Shown here: piece by piece, positions 40,805-48,187 of the stretch | Numbering within the stretch: position 1 is the first letter of the stretch | Layout: each line of letters starts with the position of its first letter | NCBI GenBank assembly: GCA_964513285.1 | Contig: CAZEML010000009.1 | Coordinates: 1-48,187, forward strand | DNA: 48,187 bases | From: UBA11606 sp964513285 | Lineage (GTDB): Bacteria; Actinomycetota; Acidimicrobiia; Acidimicrobiales; Aldehydirespiratoraceae | Reading direction: 5' to 3' | The notes under the pieces: model-generated | Database searches by the model: none | Told to the model about the DNA's origin: nothing | Seen by the model: only the letters and a program-made list of their open reading frames with translations | Position numbers and translations under genes: made by a program

Positions 40805-42232
40805 ATGGCTCTACGAGTCGGCGGCGTGACGACATCGATGCCACCTGACCCTCCGCGTCGGATGGTCTCCTTCATCGACCCCTTGAACGCCGTCACGTTG
40901 TTCGTCAGCCTGGTCGTGCTGCTGCACCCGGACTACGTCGTCTCCGCGACCCTCGGCGAGATCGGGCGCCCCGAGATCTTGATGGCAGCCTTGCTCCTCG
41001 TTTGGTGGCTCGGCGTGTTGGTCAATGGCGTCCAACGGCTCGACCCGGGACCGATCCGATGGCTCGTCCTCAGCTACTGGCTCGTGTGGAACACGAGCGT
41101 CGCGTTCGCGATGACGCGGGGACTCACCGGCGGGGAAAGCGCTGGCGCAGAGCGGTTCTTCATCAAGACGATCGGACTGTGCGGTGTCGCGCTCCTGGTC
41201 GCGGAGCTGATCCCGAGCCGTGAGGCGCTCGATCGACTCCTGCGTCGCATGGTGATGATCGGCGCCGTGATGGGGTTGGTTGGGGTCGCGCAGTTCTACG
41301 TGGGGTGGGATCCGGTTGCTCGGATTCCGATCCCCCTGCCGACCAACGGTGAATCGGAGTTCGTGCTCGGCACGCGAGGATCCGCTGACCTGACCCGCGC
41401 ACCCTCGACCACCGCCCACTCGATCGAGTTCGGCGTGCTGTCCGCACTCTTCGCCCCGCTCGGCGTCCACTATGCGCTCACCGCGACCACGGTCGTCCAG
41501 CAGCGGCGCTGGTGGCTCCTCACCGCGCTGTGCTCGGCAGGCATCGTGCTCTCGGTGTCGCGGTCGGGCACGGTGGCGGCCGGCATCGTCATCTTCGCCC
41601 TGTTGCGCTGCTGGCGCCCCGAGCGTCAGCGGCAGGCACTCGTTCGCGGGTTCTTCGCCCTCATCCTGTTGCGCCTCTCGACCCCGGGCCTGCTGGGCAC
41701 GATCCTGTCGTTCTTCCAGAACGCCGGAACCGACAACAGCGTCACCGGCCGAACCGAGGACTACGACGACATCTTCCGGCTCGTGCAGGAACGGCCCCTC
41801 TTCGGGCTCGGCGGCGGGACCTTCCGGCCCGAGGTGTACTTCATCCTCGACAACTATTTCCTCAACGCCTTGGTGTCGACGGGGTTTGTCGGCCTCATCG
41901 CGTTCCTCGCACTCGTGTTCGTGCCGTACTCGATGGCGATCCGCGTCGGCCGGACCTCTGCGTACGCCGCCAACCGCCATCTTGGGTTCGCGCTCGGCGC
42001 CAGCCTTTTGGCCGGGTTCGGTTCGTCATTCTTGTTCGACAGCTTGAACTTCCCGGGCTTCTCCGGAATCTTCTATGTCTTGGTCGGGGCCGTGGGGGTC
42101 TTGTGGCGATTCCGCGACGTCGACCCCGGACCCACGCCCGTCGACGCGATCATCCGCGAACCGAAGGACCTGGTCCCGTGGATGCGGCGGGTCGTCGACC
42201 GCGCTCACAACGCGCCGGTCCGGGCCGAATGA
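40805..42232 (+). CDS. O-antigen ligase/polymerase family membrane protein (Wzy-like)
   Basis: Encodes 475 residues with about 10-12 membrane helices. STTAHSIEFGVLSALFAPL and SVSRSGTVAAGIVIFALL belong to the Wzy_C region, and RTEDYDDIFRLVQERPLFGLGGGTF is the typical periplasmic loop (family signature: R-x(7)-I/L-x(4)-P-x-x-G-x-G). It likely polymerises or ligates glycan repeats at the outer membrane face. Followed after 49 bases by the glycosyltransferase-methyltransferase gene. Confidence 0.9.
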   Translation: MALRVGGVTTSMPPDPPRRMVSFIDPLNAVTLFVSLVVLLHPDYVVSATLGEIGRPEILMAALLLVWWLGVLVNGVQRLDPGPIRWLVLSYWLVWNTSVAFAMTRGLTGGESAGAERFFIKTIGLCGVALLVAELIPSREALDRLLRRMVMIGAVMGLVGVAQFYVGWDPVARIPIPLPTNGESEFVLGTRGSADLTRAPSTTAHSIEFGVLSALFAPLGVHYALTATTVVQQRRWWLLTALCSAGIVLSVSRSGTVAAGIVIFALLRCWRPERQRQALVRGFFALILLRLSTPGLLGTILSFFQNAGTDNSVTGRTEDYDDIFRLVQERPLFGLGGGTFRPEVYFILDNYFLNALVSTGFVGLIAFLALVFVPYSMAIRVGRTSAYAANRHLGFALGASLLAGFGSSFLFDSLNFPGFSGIFYVLVGAVGVLWRFRDVDPGPTPVDAIIREPKDLVPWMRRVVDRAHNAPVRAE

Positions 42233-42281
42233 TGGCGAGGGCGGCCGTTTGCCGCGCCGACACCACGAGACGGAGTCATCC

Positions 42282-43709
42282 ATGACAGACGCACAGCCTC
42301 GAGACGACTCGGTCGGCGACGCCGCCCCGATGCGCGTCCTGGTCGCGATCGCTTACTACGGCACCGCCAACCGCGAGTACCTGCTGCAGTTGCTCGACGC
42401 CTACCAGGCGATGACCTACGACGTGGACATCGTCATCTTGACCGAGGCAGCCAAGGGGCTCGACGGTGTCGAGGAGATCATCGGGCTACCCATCGAGGAT
42501 CCGTACTCGCTTCCGTTCGCCCACAAGCAACTGTTCCTCGACCGTCGCGACGACTACGACCTCTTCATCTACTCCGAGGACGACACGCTCGTCGGCCAGG
42601 ACGCGATCGAAGCCTTCCTCTGGGCGACCGACATGCTTCCGGACGACAAGATCGCCGGGTTCCTGCGGACCGAGGAGTCGCCCGACGGCTCGCTGCGGTG
42701 CTCGTCGGTGCACAACCACTTCCACTGGACGCCGGATTCGGTGTCGAGCATCGGTGGTGAGCTGTGGGGTCACTTCTCGAACCCGCATGGTGCGGTGTTC
42801 ATGCTGACGCGCGAGCAGCTCGCCCGTCAGATCGACGGCGGCTGCTTTGATCGCCCGGCCCGGCTCGGGCGCTACAGCATGCGGGTGACCGCAGCGACTG
42901 ACCCCTACACCCAGTGCGGAGCGGAGAAGGTCCTCTGCCTCTCGCGCATGGATGACTTTCTCTTGCCCCACCTCTCGAACCGCTACCTCAACACACTCGG
43001 GCTGTCGCTGGAGGAGTTCCTCCGTCAGGCCGAGCGGTTGGGCGAGACGGTCACGGGAGACGTCGACACCCGTCGGCTCTTTCACCCGACCGTTGACCTC
43101 GACGACAACCGCTGGGACAAGCGGTTCTATGGCGCGCCCCGGGACGGCGTTCTCGACGCGGTGCCCCGGCGAGCGACCAGAGTCCTGTCGCTGGGGATGG
43201 GTTCCGGCGATGCTGAGGCACAGTTGATGGAACGTGGCCACGAGGTGGTCGGCATCCCGCTCGACGACATCATCGCCGGGTTGGCCCAGAGCCGCGGGAT
43301 CGAAACGACCGCCCCCGATCTCGACGACGCGATCGCCGCGCTGAGCGACCGGCGTTTCGACGCGGTGCTCGCCATCAACACCCTGCCGTTCTTCGAGCGG
43401 CCGGTCGACGTCGTGAAGCGGCTTGCGGCGCTGGTCGAGCCGGGCGGCACGATCGTCGCCACCGCGCCCAACACCCGGAACCTCCGCATCCGTGCCCGAT
43501 TCGGAAAGAACCCGCAGCCGATCCCGAGCGACGGTTTCGCTGGCGTGGGGGTTCATCCCGCATCGCCCGGCGATGTCAAGCGCTGGCTGCGCGACGCTGG
43601 CTGCGCGGCCGTCCAGCTCCGCTTCACCGAGTCGTCTCGCCCACCGGCGCCCGCCGCCCTGCTCGGCGCCGATGTGATCGCGACCGCGACGATGGGGTCG
43701 TCATCATGA
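42282..43709 (+). CDS. Glycosyltransferase-like and SAM methyltransferase fusion protein
   Basis: Encodes 475 residues; GGAG lies six bases before the ATG. Residues about 15-260 look like a nucleotide-sugar transferase: RVLVAIAYYG start, a D-x-D-like site in DLFIYSEDDTLVG, and GAVFMLTREQL. Residues about 300-470 form a class I methyltransferase: VLSLGMGSGDAEAQLMERG (SAM-binding), FDAVLAINTLPFFE and LVEPGGTIVATAPN. The junction lies near 290. Such a fusion could add a sugar and methylate it. It overlaps the next GT2 gene by four bases. Confidence 0.8.
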   Translation: MTDAQPRDDSVGDAAPMRVLVAIAYYGTANREYLLQLLDAYQAMTYDVDIVILTEAAKGLDGVEEIIGLPIEDPYSLPFAHKQLFLDRRDDYDLFIYSEDDTLVGQDAIEAFLWATDMLPDDKIAGFLRTEESPDGSLRCSSVHNHFHWTPDSVSSIGGELWGHFSNPHGAVFMLTREQLARQIDGGCFDRPARLGRYSMRVTAATDPYTQCGAEKVLCLSRMDDFLLPHLSNRYLNTLGLSLEEFLRQAERLGETVTGDVDTRRLFHPTVDLDDNRWDKRFYGAPRDGVLDAVPRRATRVLSLGMGSGDAEAQLMERGHEVVGIPLDDIIAGLAQSRGIETTAPDLDDAIAALSDRRFDAVLAINTLPFFERPVDVVKRLAALVEPGGTIVATAPNTRNLRIRARFGKNPQPIPSDGFAGVGVHPASPGDVKRWLRDAGCAAVQLRFTESSRPPAPAALLGADVIATATMGSSS

Positions 43710-44581
43710 TCGAGTCGACCCCTCGGGTGTCGATCGGCTTGCCGGTCTACAACGGCGAGCGGTACCTCCAGACGGCGATCGACTCCATCCTCGCTCAGGA
43801 GTTCACCGACTTCGAACTCGTCATCTGTGACAACGCGTCGACCGACGGCACCGAGGCGATCTGTCGTGCCGCTGCGGCGGATCCTCGCGTCCGCTACCAC
43901 CGCCAGCCCGAGAACCTGGGCGCTGCGCCGAACTTCAACGACTGCTTTCGACGGGCCAGCGCGCCGCTCTTCGCATGGATCTCCTATGACGACTTGCGCG
44001 ACCCGGCGTACCTGACCGCGTGTGTCGAACACCTCGACCGCCACCCGGAGTCGGTCCTCGCGTATCCCCGCGGCATCTTCATCGACGAAGACGGCGAAGT
44101 GATCAAGGACGACCTCTCGACGATCGCCTCGAGCTCGTCGCGTGCGCTGCCCCGACTCTTGAAGGTCGTCACCGACGGCGGCGCCGCCAACGGTCTCTAC
44201 GGGGTCCACCGCGCCGAGACGCTCGCGAAGACCCGGTTGATGGACTCGTTCGTCGCGTCGGATCGGGTCCTCCTCGCCGAGATCGCCTTGCTCGGCCAGA
44301 TTCACGAACTCCCGGAGCGACTCTCGCGTCGCCGGATCCACGACCTGATCTCGACCAAGGCCAATGTCGACCTCGAATCGCGGGGTCTTTGGTTCGATCG
44401 GTCGAAGCGACCCTCGAAGCTGTCTCGAGGACCGCGCCTGCTCATCGAGTACGGACGGTCGGTCCTGCGCATGCCGATCTCGTGGCGCGACCGACTCGAG
44501 TGCCTGTTGGTCTACCCGCCGGTGTTCATCCAGCGCGAGGTGCGCATCGTCGTCGGTCGTTGGCGCCGCCGCAATCGTTGA
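43706..44581 (+). CDS. Glycosyltransferase family 2
   Basis: Encodes 291 residues. VSIGLPVYNGERYLQTAIDS, LVICDNASTDGTEAI, ENLGAAPNFNDCF and FAWISYDDL (DD metal site in place of DxD) are GT2 features. ATG overlaps the preceding stop (ATGA). The C-terminus is basic with a possible amphipathic helix. It converges on the next GT2 gene 21 bases away. Confidence 0.92.
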   Translation: MIESTPRVSIGLPVYNGERYLQTAIDSILAQEFTDFELVICDNASTDGTEAICRAAAADPRVRYHRQPENLGAAPNFNDCFRRASAPLFAWISYDDLRDPAYLTACVEHLDRHPESVLAYPRGIFIDEDGEVIKDDLSTIASSSSRALPRLLKVVTDGGAANGLYGVHRAETLAKTRLMDSFVASDRVLLAEIALLGQIHELPERLSRRRIHDLISTKANVDLESRGLWFDRSKRPSKLSRGPRLLIEYGRSVLRMPISWRDRLECLLVYPPVFIQREVRIVVGRWRRRNR

Positions 44582-44602
44582 TCGGCAGCGGCGGCGGTGC
44601 GA

Positions 44603-45550
44603 TCAACTCACAGCGGGCGGGGTACGCCACTCCGCCCGGGCCTTCCACACCGCCGACCAGCTCTCTGACGACGCGGATGGGCGACCGAGCTTGCGCGCCC
44701 GGTGGCCGACGAGGCGGGTGAGAACCCAGAGCTCGAGCGTGCGAACCCCGAGCCACTGCCGAGTGCGGCTCCAGTGCTTTTCGTAGAGTTGCACCTTGGC
44801 CTTCAAGAGCCGGACCATTTTGTCGGCGACGACCCGCTCAGAGCCACCGCCGTGGTGGATGATCTGGGACGCGGGTGTGAACAAGCACTGACCCCCGGCC
44901 TGGTTGGCCCGCAGGCACAGGTCGACATCCTCGCCGTACATGAAGAACCGCGTGTCGAAGCCCTCGAGTTGGGCCCAGAGCGGGGCGTCCATCAGCAGAT
45001 AGCTGCCCGAGATCACGTCGACTTCGCGCACGCTGTCTCGTTGCCAGTCTCCGAGGTATCGGCCGTTGAAGAACGTCGACCCGGCGAACACTGAGCTCAG
45101 TCCCGACGCCAAGCAGAACTCGTTCCACAGCGTCGGCTTCCCCCAACAGCACGTCGGGTTGAGGCTGCCGTCGGCGAAGAGCGAGCGGCCGCCGTAGACG
45201 CGGGCCTCGGGGTGGGCATCGGCGAAGTCGAGAAGTCGGTCGATCGCGCCATCGAGGACGACGGTGTCGGAGTTCAGCAACAGCACTCGGTCGCCGGCGG
45301 CGTGCTCGGCGGCGAGATTGTTGGCGCGACCGAACCCGAGGTTCTCGTCGAGCGCGAACAGGGTTGCCTGGGGGAATTCGCTGCGGACCATTCCGGCGGA
45401 TCCGTCGGCGGAGTCGTTGTCGACGACGATGACCTCGAAGGAGTGGTCGCCAGCTTCTGCATACACGCTCGCGAGGCAGGCGCGGGTCAGATCGATCGTG
45501 TTGAAGCTGATGATGAGGATCGAGACGTCGACCGTTTCGGTGTCTGGCAT
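44603..45550 (-). CDS. Glycosyltransferase family 2, rhamnosyltransferase-like
   Basis: Encodes 315 residues. VDVSILIISFNTIDLTRACL, VIVVDNDSADGSAGMV, NLGFGRANNLAAEHA, LLLNSDTVV (N-S-D metal site) and DTRFFMYGEDVDLCLRA match the WbbL-type GT2 group, often rhamnosyltransferases. The acceptor is unknown. It follows the cytidylyltransferase gene on the same strand with 75 bases between. Confidence 0.9.
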   Translation of the reverse strand: MPDTETVDVSILIISFNTIDLTRACLASVYAEAGDHSFEVIVVDNDSADGSAGMVRSEFPQATLFALDENLGFGRANNLAAEHAAGDRVLLLNSDTVVLDGAIDRLLDFADAHPEARVYGGRSLFADGSLNPTCCWGKPTLWNEFCLASGLSSVFAGSTFFNGRYLGDWQRDSVREVDVISGSYLLMDAPLWAQLEGFDTRFFMYGEDVDLCLRANQAGGQCLFTPASQIIHHGGGSERVVADKMVRLLKAKVQLYEKHWSRTRQWLGVRTLELWVLTRLVGHRARKLGRPSASSESWSAVWKARAEWRTPPAVS

Positions 45551-45625
45551 GAGCTCAGAGGGTCAGGTGTTGCGAGCGTGGAGGACGGTACCGGTGGATG
45601 CGGCGCGCTGGCGCGACCTGCAGCC

Positions 45626-46417
45626 TCACCAGCGCTTCCACGGGGCGATTCCCTCGTCCCACATGGCATTGAGCGCGACGTACTCGCGGTAGGTGTCCAT
45701 GCTCTGCCAAAAGCCCTCGTGGTGGTACATCGCCAGCTGGCCGTTGGCGACCGCCTTGGGGAGCGGGTCGGTCTCGAGCATTCCGGAGTCAGGGGTGACG
45801 TAGTCGAGGAACGCTCGGTCGAAGGCGAAGAAGCCACCGTTGATGAGGCCGGCGTCGAGTGCGGGCTTCTCGTCGAACGACTCGACCTTGTGGCCATCGA
45901 CCTTCAGCTCGCCGAAGCGCGATGTCGGACGCACGCCCGTGACCGTCGCGAGCCGGTCGTGGCCGCGGTGGGTCTCCATCAGCGCGGTGAGGTCGATGTC
46001 GGCGACGCCGTCGCCGTAGGTGAGCAGGAAGTGATCGGCATCGAGATGCTCGGCGATCATCCCAAGCCGCCCGCCGGTGCCGGTCTCGAGTCCGGTGTCG
46101 ACCAAGGTGACTTCCCAGTCCTCGACCTCGACGTCGTGAAAGGTGGGACCTTCCTCGGAGGTCAGCCCGACCGTCATGCTCTTGGCGGTTCGCTGGCGGT
46201 AGTTGAGGAAGAAGTCCTTGACGAGCTCGCCCTTGTAGCCGAGCGGGAGAACAAATCGACGAAAGCCGTGCGACTCGTAGATCTTCATGATGTGCCAGAG
46301 GATCGGACGCCCTCCGACCTCGATGAGCGGCTTCGGCAGCCGGTCGGAGGCCTCGCGGATCCGGGTTCCCATACCGCCGCACGGAATCACCACAGGGATG
46401 GGGGAAAAGTCGTTCAT
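45626..46417 (-). CDS. rfbF: Glucose-1-phosphate cytidylyltransferase-like
   Basis: Encodes 263 residues from an ATG with AGGAG upstream. VVIPCGGMGTRIREA and PKPLIEVGGRPILWHIMKIY are the nucleotidyltransferase signature; YGDGVADIDL and GFWQSMDTYREYVALN match the RfbF/DdhA branch that makes CDP-glucose from CTP and glucose-1-phosphate. The follow-up enzymes for CDP-dideoxyhexoses (dehydratase and others) are not in this window. Confidence 0.9.
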   Translation of the reverse strand: MNDFSPIPVVIPCGGMGTRIREASDRLPKPLIEVGGRPILWHIMKIYESHGFRRFVLPLGYKGELVKDFFLNYRQRTAKSMTVGLTSEEGPTFHDVEVEDWEVTLVDTGLETGTGGRLGMIAEHLDADHFLLTYGDGVADIDLTALMETHRGHDRLATVTGVRPTSRFGELKVDGHKVESFDEKPALDAGLINGGFFAFDRAFLDYVTPDSGMLETDPLPKAVANGQLAMYHHEGFWQSMDTYREYVALNAMWDEGIAPWKRW

Positions 46418-46544
46418 GCGCGCTCCTGATCGCCGCCGTCGACCAGCAGTTTGGCATAGGGCTGCGGGAACGTCTTGGGTCGTTGGGCCCAATCGAGACA
46501 CGTGCTCGACCCACCCGAGATCCGGAGTTCACACCAAGTTCGGG

Positions 46545-46574
46545 TTGCCAAGCCGAGTGGTCGTTCGCTAGCTT
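46545..46574 (+). promoter_or_regulatory. ATP-synthase operon promoter
   Basis: A -35 TTGCCA (46545-46550) and a -10 TAGCTT (46569-46574) with an 18-base spacer. The expected start is near 46581, giving a leader of about 50 bases with GAGGACAACG before the ATG at 46631. A short upstream frame (MNSRASNGGRA) begins at 46579. Confidence 0.65.
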
Positions 46575-46630
46575 GTGCATGAATTCACGAGCGTCCAACG
46601 GGGGGCGAGCGTGAAACCCTGAGGACAACG

Positions 46631-46975
46631 ATGGACGCTTCGGAAAAGCGCGATCTCCACGACGCCATCTGGCGGTCGAGTGGTGGCTTCGACCTCGTTC
46701 TCGCCCCCGTGATGATCGCCCTCATCGGCCTCTGGATCGACTCCCAGGCAGGAACCCGGCCCGTCTTCATGCTCGGCTTCCTCGCGTTCGGTACGGTCGG
46801 CGCCGTGCTGAAGGTCTACTACGACTACCAGCGGGGCATGGCCGCCGCGAACGAGCAGGCCGCGGCCGCTCGCGCCGAGGCCGACCGCCTGCGGGCCGAA
46901 GCCCGCCAGTTGGCCTCCGATCGCGACCTCACCACCCCGATCGAAACCCCGACCATCGATGGAGCCGCCTCGTGA
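46631..46975 (+). CDS. AtpZ/AtpI-family small membrane protein
   Basis: Encodes 114 residues. There are two membrane helices (DLVLAPVMIALIGLWI and VFMLGFLAFGTVGAVLKVYY) and an Ala/Arg/Glu-rich C-terminal coiled coil (AANEQAAAARAEADRLRAEA). GAGG six bases upstream supports the start. Related small proteins precede F0 genes and are thought to assist c-ring assembly or Mg2+ supply. Its stop overlaps the next GTG (GTGA). Confidence 0.85.
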   Translation: MDASEKRDLHDAIWRSSGGFDLVLAPVMIALIGLWIDSQAGTRPVFMLGFLAFGTVGAVLKVYYDYQRGMAAANEQAAAARAEADRLRAEARQLASDRDLTTPIETPTIDGAAS

Positions 46976-47481
46976 ACGCGCCGTCGAACCCGCTGTCGAT
47001 GTCGATGCAGGGCCCCTCGCCCGCGATCCAGGTCGCCAAGGATCTCGCCCGCCGCGGCGTCATGATCGCCCCGATCGCCATCATGATCGGCGCCGCCTTC
47101 TGGGGCGCTGACGGCGCCGCTTCGGTCGCGTACGGGCTCGCGATCGTGGTCGTCAACTTCTTGCTCGCCGCCTGGTCCCTCGGCTACGCGGCCCGCATCT
47201 CGCTCGCGCTGATGGGTGGCGTCGCCCTGTTCGGATTCCTGATCCGACTGGGCCTCATCACCCTCGCCGTCTTGCTCGTCCGCGACGCATCGTGGGTCGA
47301 GCTCGTCCCGTTGGGCCTCACGCTCATCATCACCCATCTCGGATTGTTGTTCTGGGAGATGCGTTTCGTGTCTGCTTCGCTAGCCTTCCCCGGGCTCAAG
47401 CCGAAGCCCGGTATGAACGCTGCTCAGGCGAGCAACAGCCCAACGATCTCCGACCTCTCCGAAACCAAGGAGCACCAGTGA
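46972..47481 (+). CDS. atpI: ATP synthase subunit I-like membrane protein
   Basis: Encodes 169 residues from a GTG with four hydrophobic segments (such as MIAPIAIMIGAAFW and YGLAIVVVNFLLAAWSLGYA). This size and topology, and position directly before atpB, match the AtpI/UncI family (assembly helper of the c ring). The C-terminal 30 residues are hydrophilic. Its stop overlaps the atpB GTG. Confidence 0.82.
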   Translation: MNAPSNPLSMSMQGPSPAIQVAKDLARRGVMIAPIAIMIGAAFWGADGAASVAYGLAIVVVNFLLAAWSLGYAARISLALMGGVALFGFLIRLGLITLAVLLVRDASWVELVPLGLTLIITHLGLLFWEMRFVSASLAFPGLKPKPGMNAAQASNSPTISDLSETKEHQ

Positions 47482-48187
47482 ACCTTCTGGGAGCCGTCAA
47501 ATTCCCGCCGATCGAGAACGTGATCGAGTGGCCGGCGTGGCTGTTCGAGGACTCGACGTACTTCGCGTTCAACAAGATCGCGTTCATCCACTTCCTCGGC
47601 CTGGTCATCCCCGCGGTGATCTTCCTACTCGGTGCTCGCGGTGACGGCCTCGTGCCCCGCGGCTTCCGCACCGTCTCGGAGGGCATCGTCAACTTCGTCG
47701 ACGACCAGATCGCCAAGCCCGGCATCGGTCACGGCCGCGAGCCCTACATCCCGCTGCTGGTCTCGTTCTTCCTCTTCATCTTCATCGGCAACATCACCGA
47801 GGTCATCCCGTTCTTCCAGATGCCGGCCAACGCCCGCATGGCCGGTCCGCTGGTCTTGGCCCTCATCGCCTGGGGCATGTTCATCTCGGTCGGTGTGCGC
47901 CACAACGGTCTCGGCTACTTCAAGGAAGTCCTCTTCCCGCCGGGCGTGCCGAAGGCCCTCTACATCCTCGTGACCCCGATCGAGCTGCTGTCGACCTTCA
48001 TCGTGCGCCCCTTCAGCCACGCCGTTCGTCTCTTCGCCAACATGCTCGCCGGCCACATCCTGCTCATCACCTTCGGCGTGCTGTGCATCTCGGTCTGGTC
48101 GGCCTCGGCGCTGATCCTCATCCAGCTCGGCACCTTCCCGGGCCTGGTCGCCTTCACCGCCTTCGAGGTCGGTGTGTCGCTGATCCA
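47478..48187 (+). CDS. atpB: F0F1 ATP synthase subunit a (truncated by window end)
   Basis: Starts GTG after AGGAG and runs open to the last base (236 codons). Hydrophobic helices and the F0-a signature FIVRPFSHAVRLFANMLAGH, with the essential Arg in the AVRLFANM helix, identify it. It forms the proton channel with the c ring. The C-terminus is outside the window. Confidence 0.96.
   Translation, partial: MNLLGAVKFPPIENVIEWPAWLFEDSTYFAFNKIAFIHFLGLVIPAVIFLLGARGDGLVPRGFRTVSEGIVNFVDDQIAKPGIGHGREPYIPLLVSFFLFIFIGNITEVIPFFQMPANARMAGPLVLALIAWGMFISVGVRHNGLGYFKEVLFPPGVPKALYILVTPIELLSTFIVRPFSHAVRLFANMLAGHILLITFGVLCISVWSASALILIQLGTFPGLVAFTAFEVGVSLI

Noticed and set aside
29387..46545. Island as a prophage or integrative element
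   Set aside because: No integrase, transposase, attachment repeat or tRNA boundary was visible.
24607..46588. Shared 11-mer CATGAATTCAC near hom and upstream of the atp operon
   Set aside because: Only two copies in differing contexts with no extended similarity; probably chance.

Overview
The window looks like a chromosomal segment of a high-GC actinobacterium, most likely an Acidimicrobiia member (Ilumatobacter-like). The signs are a WhiB1-type regulator, a PdtaS-like kinase, the DUF3107 and SCO1664/DUF3090/phosphomutase families, actinobacterial gene order around argS-lysA-hom-thrC-rho-rpmE, a mycothiol-nitroreductase (Rv2466c) family gene, GTG starts and many candidate leaderless promoters. 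No phage, insertion sequence or CRISPR array was seen. Lineage is inferred from gene content only.

Region 1 (1-19.5 kb) is mixed housekeeping: an Mrp ATPase end, DUF3107, a PdtaS-like kinase converging on whiB, GDPD and a lipid kinase converging on a tandem repeat, etfBA with a clear terminator, the SCO1664/DUF3090/phosphomutase operon, family-5 uracil-DNA glycosylase, a lipoprotein, a frameshifted cysteine-desulfurase-like gene, a membrane acyltransferase, a PaaI thioesterase, an FrhB-like iron-sulfur flavoprotein, and a tightly overlapped operon (M48 protease, ketopantoate-reductase-like, rhodanese, glycolipid-binding). The most striking item is at 12677-13300. It is an Rv2466c/DsbA-family gene whose first active-site Cys codon is an in-frame TGA, followed by a stem-loop that fits bacterial SECIS rules, so it is a strong selenoprotein candidate.

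Region 2 (19.5-29.4 kb) is the amino-acid and translation backbone: tRNA-Arg(CCG), argS, lysA, hom, thrC, rho and rpmE (type B). A PqqD-like / nucleotidyltransferase / minimal-kinase set sits between lysA and hom. thrB is absent from its usual place.

Region 3 (30.5-46.4 kb) is a surface-polysaccharide island lying between rpmE and the ATP-synthase operon, where prfA, prmC and wecA-like genes would be expected. It encodes two paralogous beta-helix proteins (one a lipoprotein, one with SLH domains), a TylF-type methyltransferase, several GT2 glycosyltransferases, a second FrhB-like protein overlapped with a polysaccharide pyruvyl transferase, a Wzz-like protein, a flippase, a Wzy-like polymerase, a glycosyltransferase-methyltransferase fusion and a glucose-1-phosphate cytidylyltransferase. 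Pyruvyl transferase plus an SLH protein suggests SLH anchoring to a pyruvylated wall polymer.

Region 4 (46.5 kb to the end) starts the ATP synthase operon (AtpZ-like, AtpI-like, atpB cut by the window end) behind a recognisable promoter.
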